A stretch of DNA of 12,971 bases from Saprospiraceae bacterium (GTDB taxonomy: Bacteria > Bacteroidota > Bacteroidia > Chitinophagales > Saprospiraceae). Where the stretch lies: positions 1-12,971 of the forward strand of contig JABDPK010000125.1 of assembly GCA_013042795.1 (NCBI GenBank), read 5' to 3'. The translations under genes were made by a program, and so were the position numbers. Under the pieces are notes generated by a model. It did not search any database and was not told the DNA's origin. It saw only the letters and a list, made by a program, of their open reading frames with translations. Below are positions 7,554-12,971 of this stretch, in pieces; the first letter of the stretch is position 1; each line of letters starts with the position of its first letter.

Positions 7554-8450
7554 ATGAAATATATTTCTATACTGGTTATCAGCCTATTTATGCTTTCATC
7601 GGCAAATGCACAGGAACTGAATATCAATGTTCAGGTTAAGGCACCAAGGCTTCAACTCGTCGATCCAAAAGTATTTGAAACACTTGAAAAGGAAGTCTAT
7701 GAATTTATTAATAATACAAGATGGACAGACGATGAATTTGAAGACTTTGAAAAGATTGAAGGTAACCTGAATATCACAATTACAGAGGAATTAAGCCAAA
7801 CCAGTTTTAAAGCTGACTTTTTTGTTCAGACTATCAGACCAGTATACAAAAGCAATTATAAAAGCCAGGTATTAAACTTTGTGGATAAAGGTGTCCCTTT
7901 CGTCTACCGGGAATTACAACCATTAGAAAACAGTTTCAACACCTACATTGATCCGTTATCCTCTTTGTTGACCTATTATGTCTATATGATACTCGGTGCA
8001 GATTATGATACTTATTCATTGCTGGGAGGAGAGCCGCATTTCAAAACAATGCAAAATATCATCAGTGCTATTCCTCCAAATCTTGCAAGTGGTTCAGGAT
8101 GGGATCCGCAAGGTAATCGAAGAAACAGGTTCTGGACCATGGATAACTTTCTAAATCCAAGGCTTAAGCCATTAAGACAGGCTGTCTACGAATATCACCG
8201 AATGAGTATGGATAATATGCATGAAGATGCTGATAAATCAAGAGCTATCCTGGTCAGTGCACTGACTACGATTGAACAGGTCAACAAATCAGAGCAAAAT
8301 ACGGCTATCGTGCAGATGTTCGTCGACAGCAAACGAAACGAACTTATTGAAATATTTAAAGGCGCAAGCAGGGGACAACAAACAAAGGTTTATGGTATCA
8401 TGGTCGGATTGGATCCAGCCCAGGCTTCCCGCTACAATGAAATCAAATAA
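7554..8450 (+). CDS. porD: DUF4835 protein, PorD-like (type IX secretion associated)
   Basis: The 298-residue secreted protein has a clear signal peptide, MKYISILVISLFMLSSANAQ, with cleavage expected after Ala19. The mature part shows the DUF4835 pattern: LNINVQVKAPRLQLVDPKVFETLEKEVYEFINNTRW near the start, then SSLLTYYVYMILGADYDTYSLLGGEPHF at about 144-171 and GSGWDPQGNRRNRFWTMDNFLNPRLKPLRQAVYEYHR at 184-220. The family occurs in Bacteroidota and is annotated as PorD, a component linked to the type IX secretion system; its molecular role is not known to me. It usually sits behind coaBC, as here (18 bases downstream). ATG 7554 is preferred over TTG 7548, which adds only two residues before the signal peptide. 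The purN start follows the stop by 5 bases. Confidence 0.85.
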   Translation: MKYISILVISLFMLSSANAQELNINVQVKAPRLQLVDPKVFETLEKEVYEFINNTRWTDDEFEDFEKIEGNLNITITEELSQTSFKADFFVQTIRPVYKSNYKSQVLNFVDKGVPFVYRELQPLENSFNTYIDPLSSLLTYYVYMILGADYDTYSLLGGEPHFKTMQNIISAIPPNLASGSGWDPQGNRRNRFWTMDNFLNPRLKPLRQAVYEYHRMSMDNMHEDADKSRAILVSALTTIEQVNKSEQNTAIVQMFVDSKRNELIEIFKGASRGQQTKVYGIMVGLDPAQASRYNEIK

Positions 8451-8455
8451 ATCTA

Positions 8456-9037
8456 TTGCCTTTTAAAATTGCCATATTTGCTTCAGGAGGTGGATCTAAT
8501 GCCGAACAAATCATTTTGAACTTTCAGGAAAACAGCAAAATTGAAGTTTCTCTTATTCTGACAAACAACAAAAATGCATATGTCCTTGAGAGAGCTCAAA
8601 AACACAATATCCCGGCTGTCACTTTTACAAGAAATGATTTATATCAAACGGAAAAAGTGCTTAACCTACTGAAAGAAAATGGAATCGATTTTATCGTATT
8701 GGCAGGATTTCTTTTACTCGTTCCACAAAATCTTATTCGCGCCTATTCTGACAGGATCGTAAATATTCATCCTGCCCTTTTACCTGCTTATGGTGGTAAA
8801 GGGATGTATGGGCATCATGTACACCAGGCTGTATTTGATAATTTTGAGAAAGAATCCGGGATCACCATTCATATGGTCAACCAGAAATATGATGAAGGCA
8901 GACAGCTCTTTCAAAAATCTGTCCCTCTGAACGTCACAGATACTCCTGATATAATAGCTTCTAAAGTACTTGAACTGGAACATGAATACTTTCCGCTTGT
9001 GATTGAGGACGAAATAAAAAAGATTCTAGGCGATTAA
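8456..9037 (+). CDS. purN: Phosphoribosylglycinamide formyltransferase (GAR transformylase)
   Basis: The 193-residue enzyme transfers a formyl group from 10-formyltetrahydrofolate to GAR in purine synthesis. Visible motifs are FASGGGSNAE (8-17), the phosphate-binding loop; VLAGFLLLVPQNLI (81-94); the catalytic NIHPALLPAYGGKGMYG with Asn103 and His105; and ESGITIHMVNQKYDEG with catalytic Asp146. The length fits the short Bacteroidota form. The start is TTG 8456, because no ATG precedes the conserved KIAIFASGG and the stop of the PorD-like gene is only 5 bases upstream. It is last in the bamD run, and its 3' end overlaps the convergent minus-strand gene by 12 bases, leaving no separate terminator. 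Confidence 0.95.
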   Translation: MPFKIAIFASGGGSNAEQIILNFQENSKIEVSLILTNNKNAYVLERAQKHNIPAVTFTRNDLYQTEKVLNLLKENGIDFIVLAGFLLLVPQNLIRAYSDRIVNIHPALLPAYGGKGMYGHHVHQAVFDNFEKESGITIHMVNQKYDEGRQLFQKSVPLNVTDTPDIIASKVLELEHEYFPLVIEDEIKKILGD

Positions 9038-9940
9038 CATCTTTTCCTGTTTTTGCCTGTAATTATATGCGGTGATTCCCTGTAATCCTCCTGTATGAAT
9101 GGCCACAATATTTGCACCGCTGCTGAAATAGGATTTTCTCATCATATCGTCCACGGCATACATCATTTTCCCGGTATAAATCGGGTCCAGACTGATTTTA
9201 TACCTCCTTCTGAAATGATTGATAAAGTTTACCAACTGTGGTTTTACTTTTGCAAATCCTCCCATGTGATAATCGTGAATGACCTGCCAGTCTGTCCTGG
9301 TATTTGTAATCCTGGATGCGATAAGATCTGACATTCCTTGATGTTTCAGGACATTGATAATATAAATCTTTTGACCTGGAGCGGCTTTCTCAATAATTCC
9401 GGTTGCTGTGGTTCCCGTGCCGGCAGGAACGACGATGTATTGTACATCAGGTATTTGCTTATGCAATTCGGTCATGATTTCTTCTACTCCTTTCGACCCT
9501 AATGAATTTGCGCCACCCTCTGGAATAATATATGGGCTATCATATTGTCTTATTATTTCCTGAATCACTCCAGACTCTTCCTTTAGACGATATTCAGTTT
9601 TGGGCACATGATGAATTCTCATTCCTTTTTCTATAGCTTTTTTCAATGTAGGATTTTCAGGATCCATAAATTCTCCCCTAATGATTCCAATACAATGAAT
9701 TCCATGCACTTTAGATATGCTGGCTAAAGATGCGATATGATTTGAAAATGGACCACCAAATGTTATGATACAATTATGTGAAGAAGATTTAAAGTATTCG
9801 ATATTATATTTCAACTTTCGCCATTTATTACCTCCATAATCCTGGTTGATCAAGTCGTCACGCTTGACATATAATTGATGGCTCCGGATTGAACTTCTGC
9901 CCAGGTATTCTACCGGACTGGGTAGCAATACATCTTTCAT
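9026..9940 (-). CDS. PLP-dependent ACC deaminase / D-cysteine desulfhydrase family enzyme, desulfhydrase-like residues
   Basis: The 304-residue fold-type II PLP enzyme shows YVKRDDL and GGNKWRKLKY with the cofactor lysine Lys39, GGPFSNHIASLA (62-73, the SNH motif), the phosphate-binding loop PAGTGTTATG (172-181), DPIYTGK (252-258) and IHTGGLQG (281-288). At the two positions known to separate ACC deaminase (Glu and Leu, as in YEGK and HLGG) from D-cysteine desulfhydrase (Ser and Thr), this protein has Thr256 and Thr283. It therefore probably degrades D-cysteine or a related amino acid to pyruvate, sulfide and ammonia rather than opening ACC; this is inference. Its ATG overlaps the TGA of the kinase gene (ATGA), so the two are translationally coupled and the enzyme may belong to that signalling operon. 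Confidence 0.88.
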   Translation of the reverse strand: MKDVLLPSPVEYLGRSSIRSHQLYVKRDDLINQDYGGNKWRKLKYNIEYFKSSSHNCIITFGGPFSNHIASLASISKVHGIHCIGIIRGEFMDPENPTLKKAIEKGMRIHHVPKTEYRLKEESGVIQEIIRQYDSPYIIPEGGANSLGSKGVEEIMTELHKQIPDVQYIVVPAGTGTTATGIIEKAAPGQKIYIINVLKHQGMSDLIASRITNTRTDWQVIHDYHMGGFAKVKPQLVNFINHFRRRYKISLDPIYTGKMMYAVDDMMRKSYFSSGANIVAIHTGGLQGITAYNYRQKQEKMLIA

Positions 9941-11712
9941 ATCTTGCTGGTTGTTCTTAATGGTATATGAATAATAAATGATGTGCCTTCTTTGACCCTT
10001 GAATCGATTTCCATATTTCCTTTAAGATAATTGACACGAGATCGTATATTTTCCAGACCCATCCCTTGGTATCTTTTCTTCTGATCAAAACCCACACCAT
10101 CATCTTCAATATGAATAATAATTTCTTCACCTTTCCTGTTGAGCTGAACCAGGATTTCACTGGCCCTGGCATGTTTGATCGCATTGGTTAGAATTTCCTG
10201 AACCACCCTGTATATCCCCAGTGCCAGGTTCTGGTTCATTTTTATCGGGATATCGAAATGCTGCAGGTCAATCTCGGGACCGTATTTACCATCATAGCGA
10301 TTGACCAGGTCCTGGATTGCCGGAATTAAACCAAGTCGACTCAGTGCACCGGGCTGCAAGTTCTGTGAGATCGTTCTTACTTCTCCAACGGCAGCATCAA
10401 GCAGGTGTGTTGTGGTTTCAACTTCCTTCTCATCCAGTTTCCCATTGGATTTACTCTTGATGTTATCAATCTGCAATTTGATCGTAGAGAGGAGTCCTCC
10501 CAGACTGTCATGTAAATCCTTGGCTATACGTTCTCTTTCTAACTCCTGGCCCTCAATCATGGACTGCATTGAATTAATTCTTATCCGATCTTTTAATTCT
10601 GTGATTTTTTGAAGGTTGATTTTCTCAGTCTGCTCTTCAATGATTTTTGCTGTATTTATTTTTTCGCTGTAAAATCGAACAATATAGTAGATTCCGATGG
10701 TTAACAATGCAAGAACCAACCCCAGAACGATCAATGCTCTTCGCTGCTGTGCATTGCTTTCTTCAGCCATCGCTTTTTCACGTTCCAATAATTTGATTTC
10801 AGCATTCTTTTCACGGGACTCATACTTGTAGGTAATATTGTTGACTGCTATTAACCTGTTTTCATTGAGTATACTATCCTGCAATGCAGCATATTTCCGT
10901 GTAAACAATAATGCAAGTTGAATTGAATCTACAGCAGTATAGCAGCTGGCTAAATTCCGATATACCTTAAGGCGTTCATTGTTATAAGGAACCAGTTCCA
11001 GGAATTCGAGACTTTGAAGATAATCAGTAATTGAAGCAGTATGATTCAGTAATTTAAGTTGTATATCACCTCGTAAGGCCAGGCAATTGGCTACATCTTC
11101 AATGCTTCCCGCATTTTGACTTTCCTCATGACAAAGGTTCGCCAGTTGAAGTGCTATTTCATATTCCTGCATTAAATCATTATACCTTATCTGGCTCATA
11201 ATAAACCTGGATTTAAGGGGTGTTCCCTCAATGACATCCAGTTGTTGCTCTATATAGTCCAGTGATTTTTTTGCATTATCCACATTCAACTTTTCAAAAT
11301 ATAATTTAAAGAGTTGTAATTCTATTTCCGTAAGCTTCTTACGATCTCCTGATTCGAGAAAATATTTTTTCAGCTCTGTGAATTCATCGAGAGCATCATT
11401 ATACATATTGTTTTTCAGGAGTTGCCTGGCTATATGGAATTTGGTTTCATATATTCCAGTTGTATCGGATGTGACTTTATAATATTCAAGACTGCGGGAG
11501 AGGTATTCAAAAGAACGTTCATAATTCCTGTTCTTTTCTTCTTCATACAATGCAAGATTATAGTATGCATTGGCGAGACGGCTAAAATTCTTGGTTGTTC
11601 GAGCATCATTTAATTCAGATATATATCTATCATAAAGCTCTGTATTCTGAGCAATAGAAGTCCCGACTACAAAGAATAATACTATGATATATATCGTGAA
11701 CCTGTGGAACAT
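9937..11712 (-). CDS. TPR-containing sensor histidine kinase (HisKA_3 / NarL-partner type)
   Basis: The 591-residue protein begins with a signal peptide (FTIYIIVLFFVVGTSIAQ, about 5-22) and a periplasmic all-helical region of TPR-like repeats (about 28-290, for example LANAYYNLALYEEEKNRNYERSFEYLSRSLEYY). A coiled-coil (295-325), one transmembrane helix at 327-346 and a second coiled-coil (347-395) follow. The kinase core has the H-box ERERIAKDLHDSLGGLLS with phosphoacceptor His401 (HisKA_3), then HATPase motifs EILTNAIKHA (506-515), DDGVGFD (537-543), GMGLENI (550-556) and GTSFIIHIP. This architecture is common in Bacteroidota and pairs with NarL/LuxR regulators, one of which is divergently encoded at 12178. 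ATG at 11712 is chosen over the in-frame TTG at 11721, which adds three residues before the signal peptide. The sensed stimulus is unknown. Two terminator-like structures precede it. Confidence 0.92.
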   Translation of the reverse strand: MFHRFTIYIIVLFFVVGTSIAQNTELYDRYISELNDARTTKNFSRLANAYYNLALYEEEKNRNYERSFEYLSRSLEYYKVTSDTTGIYETKFHIARQLLKNNMYNDALDEFTELKKYFLESGDRKKLTEIELQLFKLYFEKLNVDNAKKSLDYIEQQLDVIEGTPLKSRFIMSQIRYNDLMQEYEIALQLANLCHEESQNAGSIEDVANCLALRGDIQLKLLNHTASITDYLQSLEFLELVPYNNERLKVYRNLASCYTAVDSIQLALLFTRKYAALQDSILNENRLIAVNNITYKYESREKNAEIKLLEREKAMAEESNAQQRRALIVLGLVLALLTIGIYYIVRFYSEKINTAKIIEEQTEKINLQKITELKDRIRINSMQSMIEGQELERERIAKDLHDSLGGLLSTIKLQIDNIKSKSNGKLDEKEVETTTHLLDAAVGEVRTISQNLQPGALSRLGLIPAIQDLVNRYDGKYGPEIDLQHFDIPIKMNQNLALGIYRVVQEILTNAIKHARASEILVQLNRKGEEIIIHIEDDGVGFDQKKRYQGMGLENIRSRVNYLKGNMEIDSRVKEGTSFIIHIPLRTTSKI

Positions 11713-11736
11713 AGGATTCAATGTAAGATGAATTTT

Positions 11737-11773
11737 AAAAAAAAAGAAAAACCCTCATCGTTATGAGAGTTTT
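11737..11773 (-). terminator. Intrinsic terminator-like hairpin just upstream of the kinase (minus strand)
   Basis: Read on the minus strand, AAAACTCTCAT / ATGAGGGTTTT (plus-strand 11763-11773 and 11748-11758) forms an 11-pair stem with one U-G wobble and a 4-base loop AACG. It runs into a T-rich tract (plus-strand A-run 11737-11751). On the plus strand the wobble becomes a C-A mismatch, so the minus orientation is favoured. It ends about 25 bases before the kinase ATG, so it would act as an attenuator or end an upstream minus-strand transcript. Confidence 0.55.
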
Positions 11774-11828
11774 CTTTCAATTTTGCAATAGTCAATCCCA
11801 ATGAGTTAAAACTTTATCGGTTTAAGAG

Positions 11829-11907
11829 AAAAAAGGAGTTGAGCCCCAATTTCTTATGGGATACTCTGTCTGTATAAAGAGCCGATTCTAAGAAAAGGCT
11901 CAACTCC
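11829..11907 (-). terminator. Long nested hairpin with U-tract, terminator-like (minus strand)
   Basis: On the minus strand GGAGTTGAGCC (plus 11897-11907) pairs perfectly with GGCTCAACTCC (plus 11835-11845) and is followed at once by six T residues (plus 11829-11834). The 51-base interior is itself structured: TTTCTTA / TAAGAAA (plus 11889-11895 and 11850-11856) and CTCT / AGAG (plus 11878-11881 and 11864-11867) nest inside the outer stem. No T-tract follows on the plus strand, so the element points toward the kinase. No gene lies 5' of it. Confidence 0.6.
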
Positions 11908-11970
11908 ACGGATCGTGATATTAACTAACCTAGAATTCAAGATAACCAACTAAACTAATTCTTTGAAAAT

Positions 11971-12000
11971 GATGCTAACCTTCCGCGGCAGGTTTGCATC
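11971..12000. repeat. Hairpin in the kinase/regulator intergenic region
   Basis: GATGCTAACCT (11971-11981) and AGGTTTGCATC (11990-12000) pair over 10 of 11 positions around an 8-base loop that contains the palindrome CCGCGG. Ten pairs in such an A/T-rich spacer are unlikely to be chance. It could be RNA structure on either strand; no T-tract of useful length follows it. Confidence 0.5.
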
Positions 12001-12004
12001 ACCG

Positions 12005-12019
12005 TTGTATTAAATACAA
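12005..12019. promoter_or_regulatory. 15-base perfect palindrome, possible regulator-binding site
   Basis: TTGTATT-A-AATACAA is a perfect dyad with a single central base. It lies about 107 bases upstream of the likely -7 box of the response regulator gene and upstream of the minus-strand hairpins. Size and symmetry suit a homodimeric DNA-binding protein, and the divergent NarL-type regulator is an obvious candidate, but this is inference. Confidence 0.3.
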
Positions 12020-12125
12020 TGTAAAGATGAATCCAAATTGAATTAATTTCCTCGTAGAAACCACCCAATTTGCTTTTAAGGGATTACCCCGAATTTTTTA
12101 TAACTGATTGAGGGTATCTTCGTAT

Positions 12126-12133
12126 TATATTTG
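12126..12133 (+). promoter_or_regulatory. Probable -7 promoter element of the response regulator gene
   Basis: TATATTTG matches the Bacteroidota -7 pattern TAnnTTTG exactly and would start transcription near 12139, about 40 bases before the ATG at 12178. The nearest upstream TTG (12108-12110) is only 15 bases away instead of 19-21, so the -33 half is weak or absent, and the promoter may need an activator. Confidence 0.5.
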
Positions 12134-12163
12134 TGTAATTCACAGATATCGAATTATAATCTC

Positions 12164-12181
12164 ATGAATATCTCTATATGA
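12164..12181 (+). other. Five-codon upstream reading frame overlapping the regulator start
   Basis: ATG at 12164 opens MNISI and stops at TGA 12179-12181, which shares bases with the regulator's ATG at 12178 (ATGA overlap). It lies downstream of the predicted -7 box and so would be in the mRNA. Such an arrangement could couple translation of the regulator to the short frame. A frame this short can also arise by chance. Confidence 0.3.
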
Positions 12182-12828
12182 CCAAAATTCTGATAGCTGA
12201 CGACCATGCCATGTTTGCTGATGGCATCGCCTCTATACTTGAAGCTGAAGATTCACTTGAAGTGGTATCAAGGTGCCTTGATGGTCCAACAGCTTTAAAT
12301 TTCCTTGAAAGCAACAAAGTTGATATCGTATTACTGGATGTTAACCTTCCGGGTATGAGCGGCATTGATGTCTGTAAGGAAATCACAGAAAAACACAAAT
12401 CCACAAAGGTCCTTGCCATTTCAATGTTTAATGAAGAATCCTTCGTAACCGAAATTCTCAACAACGGAGCCATGGGTTATATATTGAAAAACACAGGAAG
12501 AGATGAATTGCTTAAAGCCATCAATACCATTCTGGGTGGACAATCCTACTTTTCAGACGATGTCACCCAAACGATCATGAAGGGTCTTATGAGAGCCAGG
12601 ACCGCATCCAAACAAACACAAAAGCAACTCCCTAAAATATCAAAAAGAGAAAAAGAAGTCCTTCAACTTATCGTCAAGGAATTTACCACCCAGGAAATCG
12701 CCAATGAACTCTTTATTTCTCTCAAAACTGTAGAATCTCACAGGAGTAATTTGTTGGCCAAACTGAATGCACGAAATAGTGCCGGACTGGTAAGGATTGC
12801 GATGGAGAATGGATTGATAGAGCGTTGA
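12178..12828 (+). CDS. NarL/LuxR-family two-component response regulator
   Basis: The 216-residue protein has an N-terminal receiver domain (1-120) with the acidic pair Asp8-Asp9, phosphoacceptor Asp54 in VLLDVNLPG, Ser82 and Lys104 (YILKN). A linker follows, then a LuxR-type helix-turn-helix at about 152-216 (ISKREKEVLQLIVKEFTTQEIANELFISLKTVESHRSNLLAKLNARN). All residues needed for phosphorylation are present, so it should be an active DNA-binding regulator. The divergent sensor kinase across the 465-base gap has the matching HisKA_3 histidine box and is the likely partner. ATG 12178 begins the conserved MTKILIADDHAMF and needs no extension. The targets are unknown; the kinase operon with the desulfhydrase-like enzyme is a plausible one. 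Confidence 0.94.
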   Translation: MTKILIADDHAMFADGIASILEAEDSLEVVSRCLDGPTALNFLESNKVDIVLLDVNLPGMSGIDVCKEITEKHKSTKVLAISMFNEESFVTEILNNGAMGYILKNTGRDELLKAINTILGGQSYFSDDVTQTIMKGLMRARTASKQTQKQLPKISKREKEVLQLIVKEFTTQEIANELFISLKTVESHRSNLLAKLNARNSAGLVRIAMENGLIER

Positions 12829-12863
12829 TTTTTAATCAACAGGCAACATAAGGATATCAAATT

Positions 12864-12899
12864 AAAAAAGGCCGATACACTTTTATATCAGCCTTTTTT
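12864..12899 (+). terminator. Intrinsic terminator after the response regulator
   Basis: AAAAAAGGC (12864-12872) pairs with GCCTTTTTT (12891-12899). Inside, GATA (12874-12877) pairs with TATC (12886-12889) after one C-A mismatch, leaving an 8-base loop. The T-run at the 3' end and A-run at the 5' end make it usable from both directions. It lies 35 bases after the stop codon. Confidence 0.82.
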
Positions 12900-12971
12900 A
12901 TAATAAAGGATCTAACTAACACGAATTTTAATTAGTTAATACACAAATTAGCAATACCCCTACGCCCGATC

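Larger units (their letters stand above)
11829..12000 (-). ncRNA. Candidate minus-strand small RNA or structured leader
   Basis: This stretch has no coding potential beyond very short frames. On the minus strand it contains a 5' hairpin (plus 11971-12000), an unstructured A/T-rich middle part with repeated GGTTAG/GGTTAT words, and a long nested terminator hairpin at its 3' end. That is the layout of a discrete small RNA of about 170 bases, or of the 5' leader of the kinase operon. I could not find a convincing promoter of the TAnnTTTG type for it, and it matches no RNA family that I recognise, so the boundaries are guesses. Confidence 0.27.

Noticed and set aside
9095..9331. Plus-strand frame inside the minus-strand PLP enzyme gene
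   Set aside because: It is the antisense of a conserved gene and shows no family pattern of its own.
11851..11890. Possible small protein MGYSVCIKSRF (plus 11856-11891) within the intergenic hairpin
   Set aside because: Only 11 codons, no ribosome-binding site or promoter, and the bases are explained by the nested stem.
11835..11907. Inverted GTTGAGC...GCTCAAC considered as an integron attC site
   Set aside because: attC sites run RYYYAAC...GTTRRRY; here the order is the reverse on both strands, and there is no integrase or cassette. The T6 on the minus strand fits a terminator better.
11971..12000. Minus-strand frame MQTCRGRLASFSKN considered as a leader peptide
   Set aside because: The 14 codons show no run of one amino acid, no clear initiation signal, and most of the frame is the hairpin itself.
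12900..12971. Final 72 bases checked for the start of a tRNA or gene
   Set aside because: No tRNA arms or coding start are visible; only an A/T-rich stretch with a loose TAACTAA...TTAGTTA inverted repeat that lacks a T-tract.

Overview
The window reads as chromosomal DNA of a Bacteroidota bacterium, possibly of the Saprospiria/marine group, though the order cannot be fixed from sequence alone. The evidence is a SusC/SusD outer-membrane pair, a DUF4835/PorD-type protein linked to type IX secretion, the Bacteroidota-style omega-like RNA polymerase protein behind bamD, TTG starts, weak Shine-Dalgarno signals, and promoter matches to the Bacteroidota pattern TTG-N20-TAnnTTTG. There are no mobile elements, CRISPR arrays, rRNAs or tRNAs that I can see.

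Layout. Positions 1-2258 hold the 3' end of a SusC-type TonB-dependent transporter followed by its SusD-type surface lipoprotein, closed by a strong intrinsic terminator (2278-2311). Immediately after it come a GNAT acetyltransferase, a membrane-anchored SH3b protein and a GH3-family adenylating enzyme (2312-4927). A 252-base gap carries a near-ideal Bacteroidota promoter that drives a tightly packed run of five genes: bamD, an omega-like subunit, coaBC, a DUF4835/PorD-like gene and purN (5180-9037). This run combines outer-membrane assembly, transcription, coenzyme A synthesis, type IX secretion and purine synthesis. Two of the five genes start with TTG.

On the minus strand, converging on purN with a 12-base overlap, lie a PLP-dependent enzyme of the ACC deaminase/D-cysteine desulfhydrase family and, overlapping its start by ATGA, a TPR-containing sensor histidine kinase (9026-11712). 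Divergent from the kinase, across a 465-base gap, is a NarL/LuxR-type response regulator (12178-12828) with its own terminator. The kinase has a HisKA_3-type H-box, the type that pairs with NarL regulators, so the two probably form one two-component system.

The least explained part is that gap (11713-12177). On the minus strand it contains two successive intrinsic-terminator-like structures, one with a nested 73-base stem, plus another hairpin and a 15-base palindrome, all upstream of the kinase and with no gene on their 5' side. This suggests a small minus-strand RNA or an attenuated leader for the kinase operon. On the plus strand a five-codon reading frame ends exactly on the start codon of the response regulator. 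Apart from this gap the window looks like an ordinary core/accessory Bacteroidota region, and I do not see a clear new multi-gene defence or biosynthetic system.
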